64,000 bases of DNA from Streptomyces sp. AC558_RSS880 (GTDB lineage: Bacteria; Actinomycetota; Actinomycetes; Streptomycetales; Streptomycetaceae), in the NCBI RefSeq assembly GCF_019049255.1, contig NZ_JAGMUJ010000187.1, positions 12,564 to 76,563 on the forward strand, in the 5' to 3' direction. Positions within the stretch are counted from its first letter, which is position 1, and each line of letters starts with the position of its first letter. Under the pieces are notes generated by a model. It did no database searches. It worked only from the letters and a program-made list of their open reading frames with translations, and had not been told where the DNA came from. The translations under genes were made by a program, and so were the position numbers. Positions 42,976 through 51,028 of the stretch are shown here, one piece after another.

Positions 42976-43002
42976 GACCGCGAGCCCTCGCGCTTTGTGA
43001 CA
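42976..43002 (-). promoter_or_regulatory. TGTCACA-N16-GGTC promoter for the AhpD-like gene
   Basis: On the minus strand TGTCACA (43002-42996), 16 bases, GGTC (42979-42976). The start codon is at 42938. Confidence 0.85.
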
Positions 43003-43219
43003 ACGACTCGTTCGCACCCCCTCCTGTCCGGGCGGACGTCACACGACATCGCGACACACCGTGTGAGCGAAGACTGTGTCCGTGGGCCCGCTTCCGAGGG
43101 CGCAGCCGATAACATCGAACGAGTGGATCGGGGCCGTCGGTCCGATCCGGCGCCGTCCTCCCGGGCCCACGGACACCGGGCACGACGAGCGCCGCACCCG
43201 CGAGCACAAGGTGATCACC

Positions 43220-44008
43220 ATGGCGACCGAAAGTGTCCTGCACCCGAGTCTCATCGTCCCCATCGGGCATGTCGAGCCCGTTCCCCGCCGCATCCGGGGA
43301 ATGATCGGCGGTCGTGTCGCCTTCGACACCCGCCGCGCGCTGTACGTGTGGGAATGGCAGGCCTATCCGCAGTTCAGCATCCCGATCGAGGACCTGGTGG
43401 ACGGCGTGCTCCACGACGACCGGCACACCGAGCAGCTCGGTGCCGGGCCCGCGCACCGACACACCCTGCGGGTCGGCCCGGAGGTCCGTGCGGGGGCGGC
43501 GTGGGTCTGGGGGGAAGGCGCCCCGGGAGCCCTGCGCGACACCGTGCGCTTCGAGTGGGAGGCGCTGGACTCCTGGTTCGAGGAGGACGAGCCGGTCTTC
43601 GTCCATCCGCGGAGCCCGTACTCCCGGGTGGACGCCCTGCGCTCCAGCAGCACCGTCCGAGTCGAGCTGGACGGTGTCGTGTTGGCGGAGGCAGCCGATT
43701 GCGTGAAGCTCTTCGAGACCGGCTTGCCGACCCGGTACTACCTCGATCACACGCACATCGACTGGACCCGGCTGCGGCATTCGGACACGGTGACCCGGTG
43801 CCCCTACAAGGGGACGACGAGCAGCTACTGGTCGTTCGACAGCGACACCGCCTCCCACGAGGACATCGCCTGGACGTACGACTTCCCGACCATCCACGCC
43901 CACCGCATCGCCGGGCTCACCGCGTTCTACAACGAGCACGTCGATCTGTACGTCGACGGCGCTCTGCTGCCGAGGCCCGTGGACCCCGTGCAGGTGGCGT
44001 CCGACTGA
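43220..44008 (+). CDS. DUF427-family protein, two-domain
   Basis: A 262-residue protein whose C-terminal half is a classic DUF427 domain: VRVELDGVVLAEAADCVKLF, then ETGLPTRYYLDHTHID, TRCPYKGTTSSYWS and IAGLTAFYNEHVDLYVDG. The N-terminal half (ALYVWEWQAYPQF, DSWFEEDEPVFVHPRSPY) seems to be a second, degenerate copy, as in longer actinobacterial members. No enzymatic role is known to me; a beta-tent fold is described for the family. ATG 43220 follows AAGGTGATC. A CGTCACA at 43037 lacks the expected -10 box, so its control is uncertain. Confidence 0.87.
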   Translation: MATESVLHPSLIVPIGHVEPVPRRIRGMIGGRVAFDTRRALYVWEWQAYPQFSIPIEDLVDGVLHDDRHTEQLGAGPAHRHTLRVGPEVRAGAAWVWGEGAPGALRDTVRFEWEALDSWFEEDEPVFVHPRSPYSRVDALRSSSTVRVELDGVVLAEAADCVKLFETGLPTRYYLDHTHIDWTRLRHSDTVTRCPYKGTTSSYWSFDSDTASHEDIAWTYDFPTIHAHRIAGLTAFYNEHVDLYVDGALLPRPVDPVQVASD

Positions 44009-44092
44009 CGACACCGGTTCCATCGGCCGGCGCAGCGCTTGCTCGAGAACGGCCGTGGCCGGCGAGTGATCGTCGTGCCGTTCTCCCGGACG

Positions 44093-44119
44093 CGTCACAC
44101 ATCGACCCCCGGCACGGTC
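44093..44119 (+). promoter_or_regulatory. CGTCACA-N16-GGTC promoter for the HSL-type esterase gene
   Basis: CGTCACA at 44093-44099, 16 bases, GGTC at 44116-44119, 49 bases before GTG 44169. Confidence 0.76.
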
Positions 44120-44168
44120 TCATGAGGTGAAAATCCCTCCGAAAATCACCTCTTTCAAGGAGCAAGCC

Positions 44169-45119
44169 GTGAGTGACATCATTCTCGAGCCCGCCGCGCA
44201 GGAATTCGCCGACGCGACCGCCAAACCGCCGCTGCTGTACGAACTCGGTGTCGAAGGCGCTCGCAAGCTGCTCGACGACGTCCAGTCCGGGCCGGTCGAG
44301 AAGCTCGACGTCGACGAGAAGTGGATCACCGTCCCCGCCCAGGTCGGCGACGTGCGGGCGCGCATCGTCAAGCCCGTCGGCACCACCGGCGTGCTGCCCG
44401 TCATCCTCTACGTGCACGGCGGCGGCTGGATCCTCGGGAACGCGGGTACCCACGACCGTCTGGTGCGCGAACTGGCCGTGGGCGCCGAGGCGGCCTTGGT
44501 CTTCGTCGAGTACGACCGCTCGCCGGAGGCGAAGTACCCCGTCGCCATCGAGCAGGCCTACGCCACCGCCCAGTGGGTCACCACCAAGGGCACGGAGGAG
44601 GGGCTGGACGGCTCCCGTCTGGTCGTCGCCGGCGACTCCGTCGGCGGCAACATGAGCGCCGCCCTCACCCACATGGCCAAGCAGCGGGGCGACGTGACCT
44701 TCCTGCACCAGTCGCTGTACTACCCCGTCACCGACGCCGGGCAGGACACCGAGAGCTACCGGACCTTCGCCCACGGACCGCACCTGACCGCGAAGGCCAT
44801 GGAGTGGTTCTGGAACGCCTACACCACCGACCCGGCGGAGCGGAACCAGATCACGGCCTCGCCCCTGCGGGCCGGCCTGGAGGACCTCCAGGGACTCCCG
44901 CCGGCGTTCGTCGTGGTCGACGAGAACGACGTGCTGCGCGACGAGGGCGAGGCGTACGCCCGCAAGCTGATCCAGGCCGGCGTGCCCACCACGAGCGTCC
45001 GCTACAACGCCAGCCTGCACGACTTCATGATGCTGAACACGGTCCGCGGAACACAGGCCTCCACGGCGGCGATCGAGCAGGCCGTTCACGTCCTGCGCAA
45101 GGCCCTCGGTACCGACTGA
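44169..45119 (+). CDS. alpha/beta hydrolase, HSL-family esterase
   Basis: A 316-residue esterase of the hormone-sensitive-lipase group. The oxyanion motif YVHGGGWILG lies near residue 80. The nucleophile elbow is GDSVGGN near 158, with Val after Ser where Ala is usual. The acid lies in VVVDENDVLRDEG and the His in NASLHDFMML. The enzyme likely cleaves short acyl esters in the cytoplasm. The start is set to GTG 44169 because AAGGAG lies seven bases upstream; the ATG at 44127 would precede the ribosome site and sits close to the promoter. Its transcript may continue into the hydrolase gene at 45210. Confidence 0.9.
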   Translation: MSDIILEPAAQEFADATAKPPLLYELGVEGARKLLDDVQSGPVEKLDVDEKWITVPAQVGDVRARIVKPVGTTGVLPVILYVHGGGWILGNAGTHDRLVRELAVGAEAALVFVEYDRSPEAKYPVAIEQAYATAQWVTTKGTEEGLDGSRLVVAGDSVGGNMSAALTHMAKQRGDVTFLHQSLYYPVTDAGQDTESYRTFAHGPHLTAKAMEWFWNAYTTDPAERNQITASPLRAGLEDLQGLPPAFVVVDENDVLRDEGEAYARKLIQAGVPTTSVRYNASLHDFMMLNTVRGTQASTAAIEQAVHVLRKALGTD

Positions 45120-45134
45120 TCCATTCCGCACAGC

Positions 45135-45149
45135 AATTCCGCGGGAATT
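45135..45149. repeat. short inverted repeat between two hydrolase genes
   Basis: AATTCC-GCG-GGAATT, perfect 6-base arms, unusually AT-rich for this DNA. It could be an operator for the 45210 gene or part of an RNA hairpin. Confidence 0.4.
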
Positions 45150-45209
45150 CCGGCACGGTCGAGGCCCGATGACGGGCGTGATTCGCCGGTTGATCGAAAG
45201 GCAACTCCC

Positions 45210-45929
45210 ATGAGTGCACAGAAACCCACCGTTGTCCTCGTACACGGCGCGTTCGCGGACTCGTCCAGCTGGAACGGCGTCGTCGACAAGCTCCAGTCAC
45301 ACGGCTATCCGGTGGTGGCCGCGAGCAACCCGCTGCGCGGGCTGACCGGGGACAGCGAATACGTCAGGCAACTCCTGGCGTCCATCGACGGTCCCGTCGT
45401 CCTGGTCGGCCACTCCTACGGGGGCTCGGTCATCAGCAACGCCGCGACGGGACTCGACCACGTCAAGGCTCTCGTCTTCGTCGCGGCCTTCCTGCCGGAA
45501 GAGGGCGAGAGCGCGGTCGCCCTGTCCGGCATGTACCCGGGCAGTACGCTCGGGCAGACGCTCCACCCGGTGCCGGTCACGCTCCCCGACGGGAGCCAGG
45601 TCGCGGATCTCTACATCGAGAAGAGCGAGTTCCACCAGCAGTTCGCCGCCGACGTCCCCGAGGAGACAGCGGCGATCATGGCAGCCACGCAGCGGCCTGT
45701 GGCCGATGCCGCGCTGGCGGAGGGTGCCTCCGCCCCGGCGTGGAAGGACATTCCCTCCTGGGTTCTCGTCGCCTCCGAGGACCGGAACATACCGGCTCGC
45801 GCACAGGCTTTCATGGCCGAGCGCGCGAAGGCCACGGTGGTGGAGGTTTCCGCCTCCCACGCGGTCAGCGTCTCGCGTCCCGGTGAGGTCGCGCGGCTGA
45901 TCGACGAGGCGGCGCGGACGACTGGCTGA
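45210..45929 (+). CDS. alpha/beta hydrolase, cytoplasmic paralogue of the secreted enzyme
   Basis: A 239-residue hydrolase that matches residues about 45-280 of the protein at 32531: VVLVHGAFADSSSWNG, VGHSYGGSVISNAATG (Ser nucleophile near residue 75), AAFLPEEGESAV, IPSWVLVASEDRNIP and SASHAVSVSRP. It lacks the signal peptide, so the two copies would act on opposite sides of the membrane. The ATG follows AAGG. It lies 90 bases after the esterase gene and may be cotranscribed. A 20-base-arm terminator follows. Confidence 0.9.
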   Translation: MSAQKPTVVLVHGAFADSSSWNGVVDKLQSHGYPVVAASNPLRGLTGDSEYVRQLLASIDGPVVLVGHSYGGSVISNAATGLDHVKALVFVAAFLPEEGESAVALSGMYPGSTLGQTLHPVPVTLPDGSQVADLYIEKSEFHQQFAADVPEETAAIMAATQRPVADAALAEGASAPAWKDIPSWVLVASEDRNIPARAQAFMAERAKATVVEVSASHAVSVSRPGEVARLIDEAARTTG

Positions 45930-45935
45930 GTGCGC

Positions 45936-45978
45936 GGTGGGTCGCCGCCGACGTCCGAGACGTCGGCGGCGACCCACC
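45936..45978. terminator. 20-base-arm hairpin after the hydrolase gene
   Basis: Perfect arms 45936-45955 and 45959-45978 with a 3-base loop. Confidence 0.9.
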
Positions 45979-46119
45979 GGCATCACCTCTCCGCACGCCG
46001 GACCGCCGATCCGCGTCCCGATCAGCGGCGCGGTCCGGCGTGCGGTGCACCGGTCGTCCCCCGAACCCCCGCGGCCCGGTCCGCATTCCGACCGGGCGCC
46101 ACCGACATGGGAGCACATC

Positions 46120-46461
46120 ATGAACACGAGCAAACAGGCCGCTCGTGGGCTGGCCGACATACAGGCGTATCTGTATCGGGAGGCGCATCTCAGCGCCGCT
46201 CGCCGACGTGTGTCCGCCTTCACCGAGAGGATGGACGGGCTGACCCATGGACAGAAGAGGGATATCGAACAGTGGTATCTCGAGGAGCAGAAGTACGTGG
46301 CCCGCATGGTGACCGAGCACATCGCCGACAGCATCGGCGCAGCCGAGGCGGCGCATCACCTCAGGTTCGGGCGCTGGTTGCGCGGGACGATGATCGCGAT
46401 GGTCGTGATCAGTCTGGTGACGTTCGTGTGTACGGCGGTCGTCGTGGGATCGGTGGCCTGA
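46120..46461 (+). CDS. small membrane protein, LAL-linked paralogue B
   Basis: A 113-residue protein colinear with the one at 6727: AARGLADIQAYLYREAH against RGLTVIQDYLYWESH, GQKRDIEQWYLEEQKYV against KTDLEWWYVEEQIRI, and one C-terminal membrane span (about 88-110, MIAMVVISLVTFVCTAVVV). Even the ribosome site (GGGAGCACATC) resembles that of paralogue A (GGAGCACACC). The function is unknown. It lies 305 bases before LAL copy 2 in the same direction, which supports a functional pairing of this protein type with LAL regulators. Confidence 0.8.
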   Translation: MNTSKQAARGLADIQAYLYREAHLSAARRRVSAFTERMDGLTHGQKRDIEQWYLEEQKYVARMVTEHIADSIGAAEAAHHLRFGRWLRGTMIAMVVISLVTFVCTAVVVGSVA

Positions 46462-46766
46462 TCCACCGATGCGTCACCGGCGCACCGAACAGGTCCGTGG
46501 CGATGACTTCCGGCCGGACGCGGCCGTGTCGGGACGGAGAGGGACGCGGTCTGCCGCCGACGCTCGCCCGGCGCGATCGTCATGCTCCTCGACGAGCTCT
46601 GCCGAGGGCAGAGGGGCATGCGGAGGAGAAGCAGGCGGTGGCGGGCCGCGAGTGACGGCACCGGACAGAGGGGCGCGAGCGGCTTCGCGCACCGCGCAGC
46701 GATCAGATTGAGACAAGCGTACGGACTGTGTAACGCCGGGGGTATTGTGGCAGCCGGGAGGCTGCC
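46462..46766. other. 305-base gap before LAL copy 2
   Basis: No gene recognised. The last 60 bases are less GC-rich (ATTGAGACAAGCG, then TGTGTAACG) and probably hold the LAL promoter. No TGTCACA box is present. Confidence 0.5.
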
Positions 46767-49538
46767 ATGGCGAGGGGCGGAGCAGGAACCGAGCTCGTAG
46801 GGCGGCAGGACGAGTGCCAGATCCTCGATGGCCTCCTCGCGCAGGCCAGGGCCGGGCGCAGCGGGGTTCTGGTACTGCGTGGTGAGGCGGGAATCGGCAA
46901 GACCGAGCTGCTGAACTATTTGCTCGACCGGGCCACCGGATGCCGCATCGTCCGCGCGGCCGGCGTGCAGTCCGAGATGGAGCTCTCCTACGCCGGACTG
47001 CACCAGCTCTGTGCTCCCTTGCTGTCCCATCTGGACGGTCTTCCGGAGCCGCAGCGGAACGCACTGCGCACGGCCTTCGGGATCCAGGTCGGTGACGCTC
47101 CCGACCGCTTCCTGGTCGGTCTGGCCACGCTGAGTCTGCTCGCCGCGGCCGTCGACGACAGGCCGTTGCTGTGCCTGGTCGACGACGCACAGTGGCTGGA
47201 CCTGGTGTCTGTCCAGACCCTGGAGTTCGTCGCGCGACGGCTGCTCGCCGAGCCCGTCCTGCTCGTACTGGCCGTCCGCGAGTCCGGCTCCCGTGAGGTG
47301 CTCGCGGACCTCCCCGAGCTTCCTGTGCGGGGACTGAGCGAGCGTGATTCCCGCAAGCTCCTCGACTCGGTCGTCAGCGGCCCGCTCGACGAGCGGGTAC
47401 GGGACCGCGTCGTCGCCGAGACGCGCGGCAATCCGCTGGCTCTGGTGGAACTTCCACGCGGCCTGACGCTCCTCGAAATGGCCGGAGGATTCGGAGGCCC
47501 GGAGACGGGCCCCCTGTCCAGCCAGATCGAGACGGGCTTTCTCCGGCGCATCCGATCCCTCCCGGCGGAGACGCAACAACTGCTGCTCATTGCCGCTACC
47601 GAGCCGGTCGGTGATGTGTCTCTGTTGCGACACGCCGCCGAGCGCGTGGGAATCGACGTGGACTCCGCCGCGACCCAAGCCGAAGCCTCGGGTCTGATGA
47701 CCCTCGGCACCTGGGTGCGCTTCCGCCATCCACTCGTACGCTCCGCGGCGTACCGTGCCGTCGGGTTCGAGGAACGTCGGCGCGTGCACAGAGCTCTGGC
47801 CGAGTCGATCGACGCGACGCTCTATCCCGAGCGCCGTATCTGGCACCTGGCGAGTGCCACGACGGGCCCGGACGAGGCCGTGGCCGCCGAACTGGAGAGA
47901 TCCGCCGGGAGGGCGCACGCGCGCGGTGGTATCGCGGCGACGGCGGCCTTTCTGCACCGAGCCACCGAACTCACGCCCGATCCTGTGCGCCGCGGAGCCA
48001 GAGCTCTGGCCGCGGCGCAGGCAAAGCACCAGGCAGGGGCCTTCGACACCGCGCGGGAACTGGTCGACGTGGCGGAACTGAGTCCCCTGGACGAGATCGG
48101 AACCGGACGGGCGACCCTGCTGCGAGGACAGATCATGTCCGCGGCCAAGAGTGCCAGCGCCGGACTGCCGCTGCTGCTCGAAGCGGCGAAGCAGCTCCAG
48201 CCGTTCGACTCCGCGCTCGCCGGTGAGACGTATCGGGACGCGATCTACGCGGCCCTGACCGCAGGCCGACTGGCCACGGGCGGGGTCCGCGACGTTGCCG
48301 AGGCGGTGCTGAGTACGCCGGGCCACTCCGGCACGGCGAGCCGCGAGGACCTCCTTCTGACCGGTCTCGCGCGGGTGATCACCGAGGGCTACCCCGTGGG
48401 CGCGCCGATCCTCCGGGACGCCGTGGCGGCGTTCCGGACGGAGACGCCCTCACGGGAGTACGGCCTGGGATGGCTTCCGCTCGTGTGCCGCATGGCGCAC
48501 AACACCTGGGACTTCTCCGCCTGGTCCGAACTGTCGGCGCAGCTGGTCGACCTCGCCCGTGGCAACGGAGCGCTCGCCGTGCTGCCTTCGGCCCTCCTGC
48601 TGCGCCTGTCGAACCGCGTGTTCGCCGGCGACCTGCGCGGCGCCGCCTCCCTCGCCGTGGAAGCGAACGCGATCGGTGACGCCACGGGCAGCAGCTTCTT
48701 CGCGCACTACGGTGCACTCGTCGTGGAGCCCTTCAGGGGACGGGAGTCGACGACCCGGCAAGCGATCGAGAGCCTCACGCACGACCGTCTCCTGCGTGGT
48801 GAGGGCAAGGTGACGACGGCAACCCAGTGGGCGACGGCGGTCCTCTGCAACGGCCTCGGCCGGTACGAGGAGGCCTACGCCTCCGCCGAGCGTGGATGCG
48901 AGAATCCGCAGGAACTCGGGCTGTCACTCCAGTCCCGGGTGGAACTCGTCGAAGCGGCCGTGCGACTGGGGCGGACCGACCGTGCGGTCGAGGCGGTGCG
49001 GACGATCGAGGAGATGACGCACGTCAGCGGCACGCCCTGGGCGCTCGGTATCTCTGCCGCCACTCACGCCCTGGTGAGCGAAGGGGAGGCCGCCGACGCC
49101 CTGCACCGAGAAGCGATCGAGCAGCTCGACGTCGCCGGGACCCGGATGGACAGCGCTCGGGCACGACTTCGTTACGGTGAGTGGCTGCGCGCGGAGCGGC
49201 GACAGGCGCAGGCTCGTACCGTACTGAGCGAAGCACACGAGATGCTCGGTGCAGCCGGGGCCGAGGCGTTCGCCGAGCGCGCGCGACGGGAGCTGCAGGC
49301 CGCGGGCGTCAAGGTGAGCGTCCGCGCCTCGGCGGCGCCCGCCGTCCTGACCGCGAAAGAGGCCGAGATCGCACGACTGGCCCAGGGCGGCTTCACCAAC
49401 CCGGAGATCGGCGCCCGGTTGTTCCTCAGCCCGCACACCGTGGAATGGCATCTGCGCAAGGTCTTCGCGAAACTGGGCATCTCCTCCCGCAAGGAGATCG
49501 GCTCCCTGCAACTGGATGCCGTGGGGACCACGTCTTGA
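46767..49538 (+). CDS. LAL-family transcriptional regulator, copy 2
   Basis: A 923-residue LAL protein: Walker A GEAGIGKT at residues 40-47, QSEMELSYAGLHQLCAPL after it, Walker B LLCLVDDAQWLD near 135, a long helical-repeat middle, and a LuxR HTH at about 860-915 (LTAKEAEIARLAQGG, TNPEIGARLFLSPHTVEWHLRKVF). The ATG lies close behind GGGAGG. The middle third differs much from the other copies, as expected for an inducer-binding region. The target genes are not evident; the neighbours include an OsmC gene (convergent) and paralogue B of the small membrane protein (upstream). Confidence 0.93.
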   Translation: MARGGAGTELVGRQDECQILDGLLAQARAGRSGVLVLRGEAGIGKTELLNYLLDRATGCRIVRAAGVQSEMELSYAGLHQLCAPLLSHLDGLPEPQRNALRTAFGIQVGDAPDRFLVGLATLSLLAAAVDDRPLLCLVDDAQWLDLVSVQTLEFVARRLLAEPVLLVLAVRESGSREVLADLPELPVRGLSERDSRKLLDSVVSGPLDERVRDRVVAETRGNPLALVELPRGLTLLEMAGGFGGPETGPLSSQIETGFLRRIRSLPAETQQLLLIAATEPVGDVSLLRHAAERVGIDVDSAATQAEASGLMTLGTWVRFRHPLVRSAAYRAVGFEERRRVHRALAESIDATLYPERRIWHLASATTGPDEAVAAELERSAGRAHARGGIAATAAFLHRATELTPDPVRRGARALAAAQAKHQAGAFDTARELVDVAELSPLDEIGTGRATLLRGQIMSAAKSASAGLPLLLEAAKQLQPFDSALAGETYRDAIYAALTAGRLATGGVRDVAEAVLSTPGHSGTASREDLLLTGLARVITEGYPVGAPILRDAVAAFRTETPSREYGLGWLPLVCRMAHNTWDFSAWSELSAQLVDLARGNGALAVLPSALLLRLSNRVFAGDLRGAASLAVEANAIGDATGSSFFAHYGALVVEPFRGRESTTRQAIESLTHDRLLRGEGKVTTATQWATAVLCNGLGRYEEAYASAERGCENPQELGLSLQSRVELVEAAVRLGRTDRAVEAVRTIEEMTHVSGTPWALGISAATHALVSEGEAADALHREAIEQLDVAGTRMDSARARLRYGEWLRAERRQAQARTVLSEAHEMLGAAGAEAFAERARRELQAAGVKVSVRASAAPAVLTAKEAEIARLAQGGFTNPEIGARLFLSPHTVEWHLRKVFAKLGISSRKEIGSLQLDAVGTTS

Positions 49539-49563
49539 CACGGTCCGACGTGCGGAGCGGAGC

Positions 49564-49971
49564 CTAGACGTGTGAGGCGTCCGGTTCCGCCAGCAGAGCG
49601 GGTACGGTGACGATCTTCGCCTCCCTGGCCAGCAGGCGGTGAACGGGACAGCGCCCTGCCGCCGCCAACAACTGCTCTCTTTGAGCCGGGTCCAGGTCGC
49701 CGGTCAGCCCGACGTTCTTGACGATGTGTCCCTGCTCCCCGAACCGGACGGCCACGTCGATCCGTTCGAGCGGCCAGCCGTGCCGGTCCGCCACAGCCCG
49801 CACGGCCATGGAGGTGCAGGACCCCAGCGCGGCCAGCAGCAGCTCTCCCGGGGTGGGACCCGCGTCGTCGCCGATGGGCTCGGGCTCGTCGGCCGTCAGG
49901 TTGTGCATGCCGATCGTGACGGAACGGGTGAGCCGCCGACCTTCGGCGACGGTCACGATGCGCGTGGTCAT
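49564..49971 (-). CDS. OsmC-family protein
   Basis: A 135-residue OsmC/YhfA-type protein: PTPGELLLAALGSCTSMAVR with Cys52, and GRCPVHRLL with Cys108. The two cysteines match peroxidatic and resolving positions. Compared with the Ohr at 21141 it is shorter and belongs to the general OsmC group, so its substrate is less certain. It sits in the cytoplasm and may reduce hydroperoxides or thiol adducts. The ATG follows GGAAGATCC. A promoter signal starts 60 bases upstream. Confidence 0.87.
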   Translation of the reverse strand: MTTRIVTVAEGRRLTRSVTIGMHNLTADEPEPIGDDAGPTPGELLLAALGSCTSMAVRAVADRHGWPLERIDVAVRFGEQGHIVKNVGLTGDLDPAQREQLLAAAGRCPVHRLLAREAKIVTVPALLAEPDASHV

Positions 49972-50030
49972 GGATCTTCCTCTCGGCCGAGATGCCGGGA
50001 CCATGGTGTGGCTCGTCCCTCCTCCGCAGA

Positions 50031-50057
50031 GACCGAGCGGCGTACGGGTGTGTGACA
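50031..50057 (-). promoter_or_regulatory. TGTCACA-N16-GGTC promoter for the OsmC gene
   Basis: On the minus strand TGTCACA (50057-50051), 16 bases, GGTC (50034-50031). The start codon is at 49971. Confidence 0.83.
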
Positions 50058-50254
50058 GATCAGCCGGCGAAAGTCTCGACGCGTCCCGGCCGGCCCCGAG
50101 CCGCGGAGCGCGACCACGGTCCCACCACGGCCTCACTACGGCACCACCACGCAGCTCCCACGGATCGTCAATGGCGCGACGACGGCGCTGCCGCGCGAGG
50201 TTGAGACCAGCGGTGTTCCGAAGCCGCTGACGCACCCCGGCGGAGGAGTCGACC

Positions 50255-50965
50255 GTGGAGACATATCTGAGGGAAGCCAGGCGCTCACAGGAGTCGGGTG
50301 GCCGCCCGGCGACCTCGACCATCGACGACGTGGAGGACGCGGCAGCCGTCTACCTGCGGATCCGGCCCTCACTGGTCACGATCGCCTATCGCATCCTCGG
50401 CAATGCGAGCGAGGCCGAGGACGTGCTCCAGGAGGTGTGGCTGCGGCTGCACCGCACCGACCGACAAGCCGTGCACAGCCCGTCGGCGTTGCTCCGGACG
50501 ATCACCGTCCGGGTGGCGATCAACGTGCTTCACTCGGCCCGCAGACGACGCGAGTACTGCGCGACTCCCTGGCTTCCGGAACCGCCGGACCCCGACGCCA
50601 CACCGGAGGCCGCGGCCGAGCGGCAGGACGCCGTGGAGCGAGCGGTCGCCCTGCTGCTGGAGACGCTGACACCGCGGCAGTGTGCGGCGTTCATCCTGCG
50701 GGAAGGGTTCGGATATCCGTACGATCGAATCGCCGGGCTGCTCGACCTCAGCGTCGTCAACGCGAGACAGCAGGTCACACGCGCGCAGCGGCACCTCGTC
50801 GGACAAGGCCGGCGACGCCCGGTGGACTCCGTCACGCACCGCCGACTTGTGCAGGCGTTCCTCGCGGCCGCACAGACGGGCGAACTGGCCCGACTGGAGC
50901 AGGTCCTCCTGAACGATGTCGAACGGCCCAGGAGCGCGCCGGTGGGCCGAACCGCCGACGCCTAG
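50255..50965 (+). CDS. ECF41-like sigma factor lacking the SnoaL domain
   Basis: A 236-residue sigma factor. Region 2 reads SLVTIAYRILGNASEAEDVL, the spacer WLPEPPDPDATPE is the ECF41 type, and region 4 reads FILREGFGYPYDRIAGLL. The chain enters the first SnoaL helix (LVQAFLAAAQTGELARLEQ) and then ends in a short unrelated tail (RPRSAPVGRTADA). The regulatory domain is thus cut off. In ECF41 proteins this domain is needed for normal control, so the protein is either unregulated or non-functional. The GTG start follows GGAGGAG. It lies 63 bases before LAL copy 3 and may be cotranscribed with it. Confidence 0.87.
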   Translation: METYLREARRSQESGGRPATSTIDDVEDAAAVYLRIRPSLVTIAYRILGNASEAEDVLQEVWLRLHRTDRQAVHSPSALLRTITVRVAINVLHSARRRREYCATPWLPEPPDPDATPEAAAERQDAVERAVALLLETLTPRQCAAFILREGFGYPYDRIAGLLDLSVVNARQQVTRAQRHLVGQGRRRPVDSVTHRRLVQAFLAAAQTGELARLEQVLLNDVERPRSAPVGRTADA

Positions 50966-51028
50966 CCCACAGGGGCAGGAGTACGCTCGGCAAGGCCATT
51001 GTCTTTCGCGCGGTGCGGGGTGTGCGTG

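Noticed and set aside
43037-43063. CGTCACA upstream of the DUF427 gene
   Set aside because: The box at 16 bases is CGTG. It might still work with low activity, but I did not count it.
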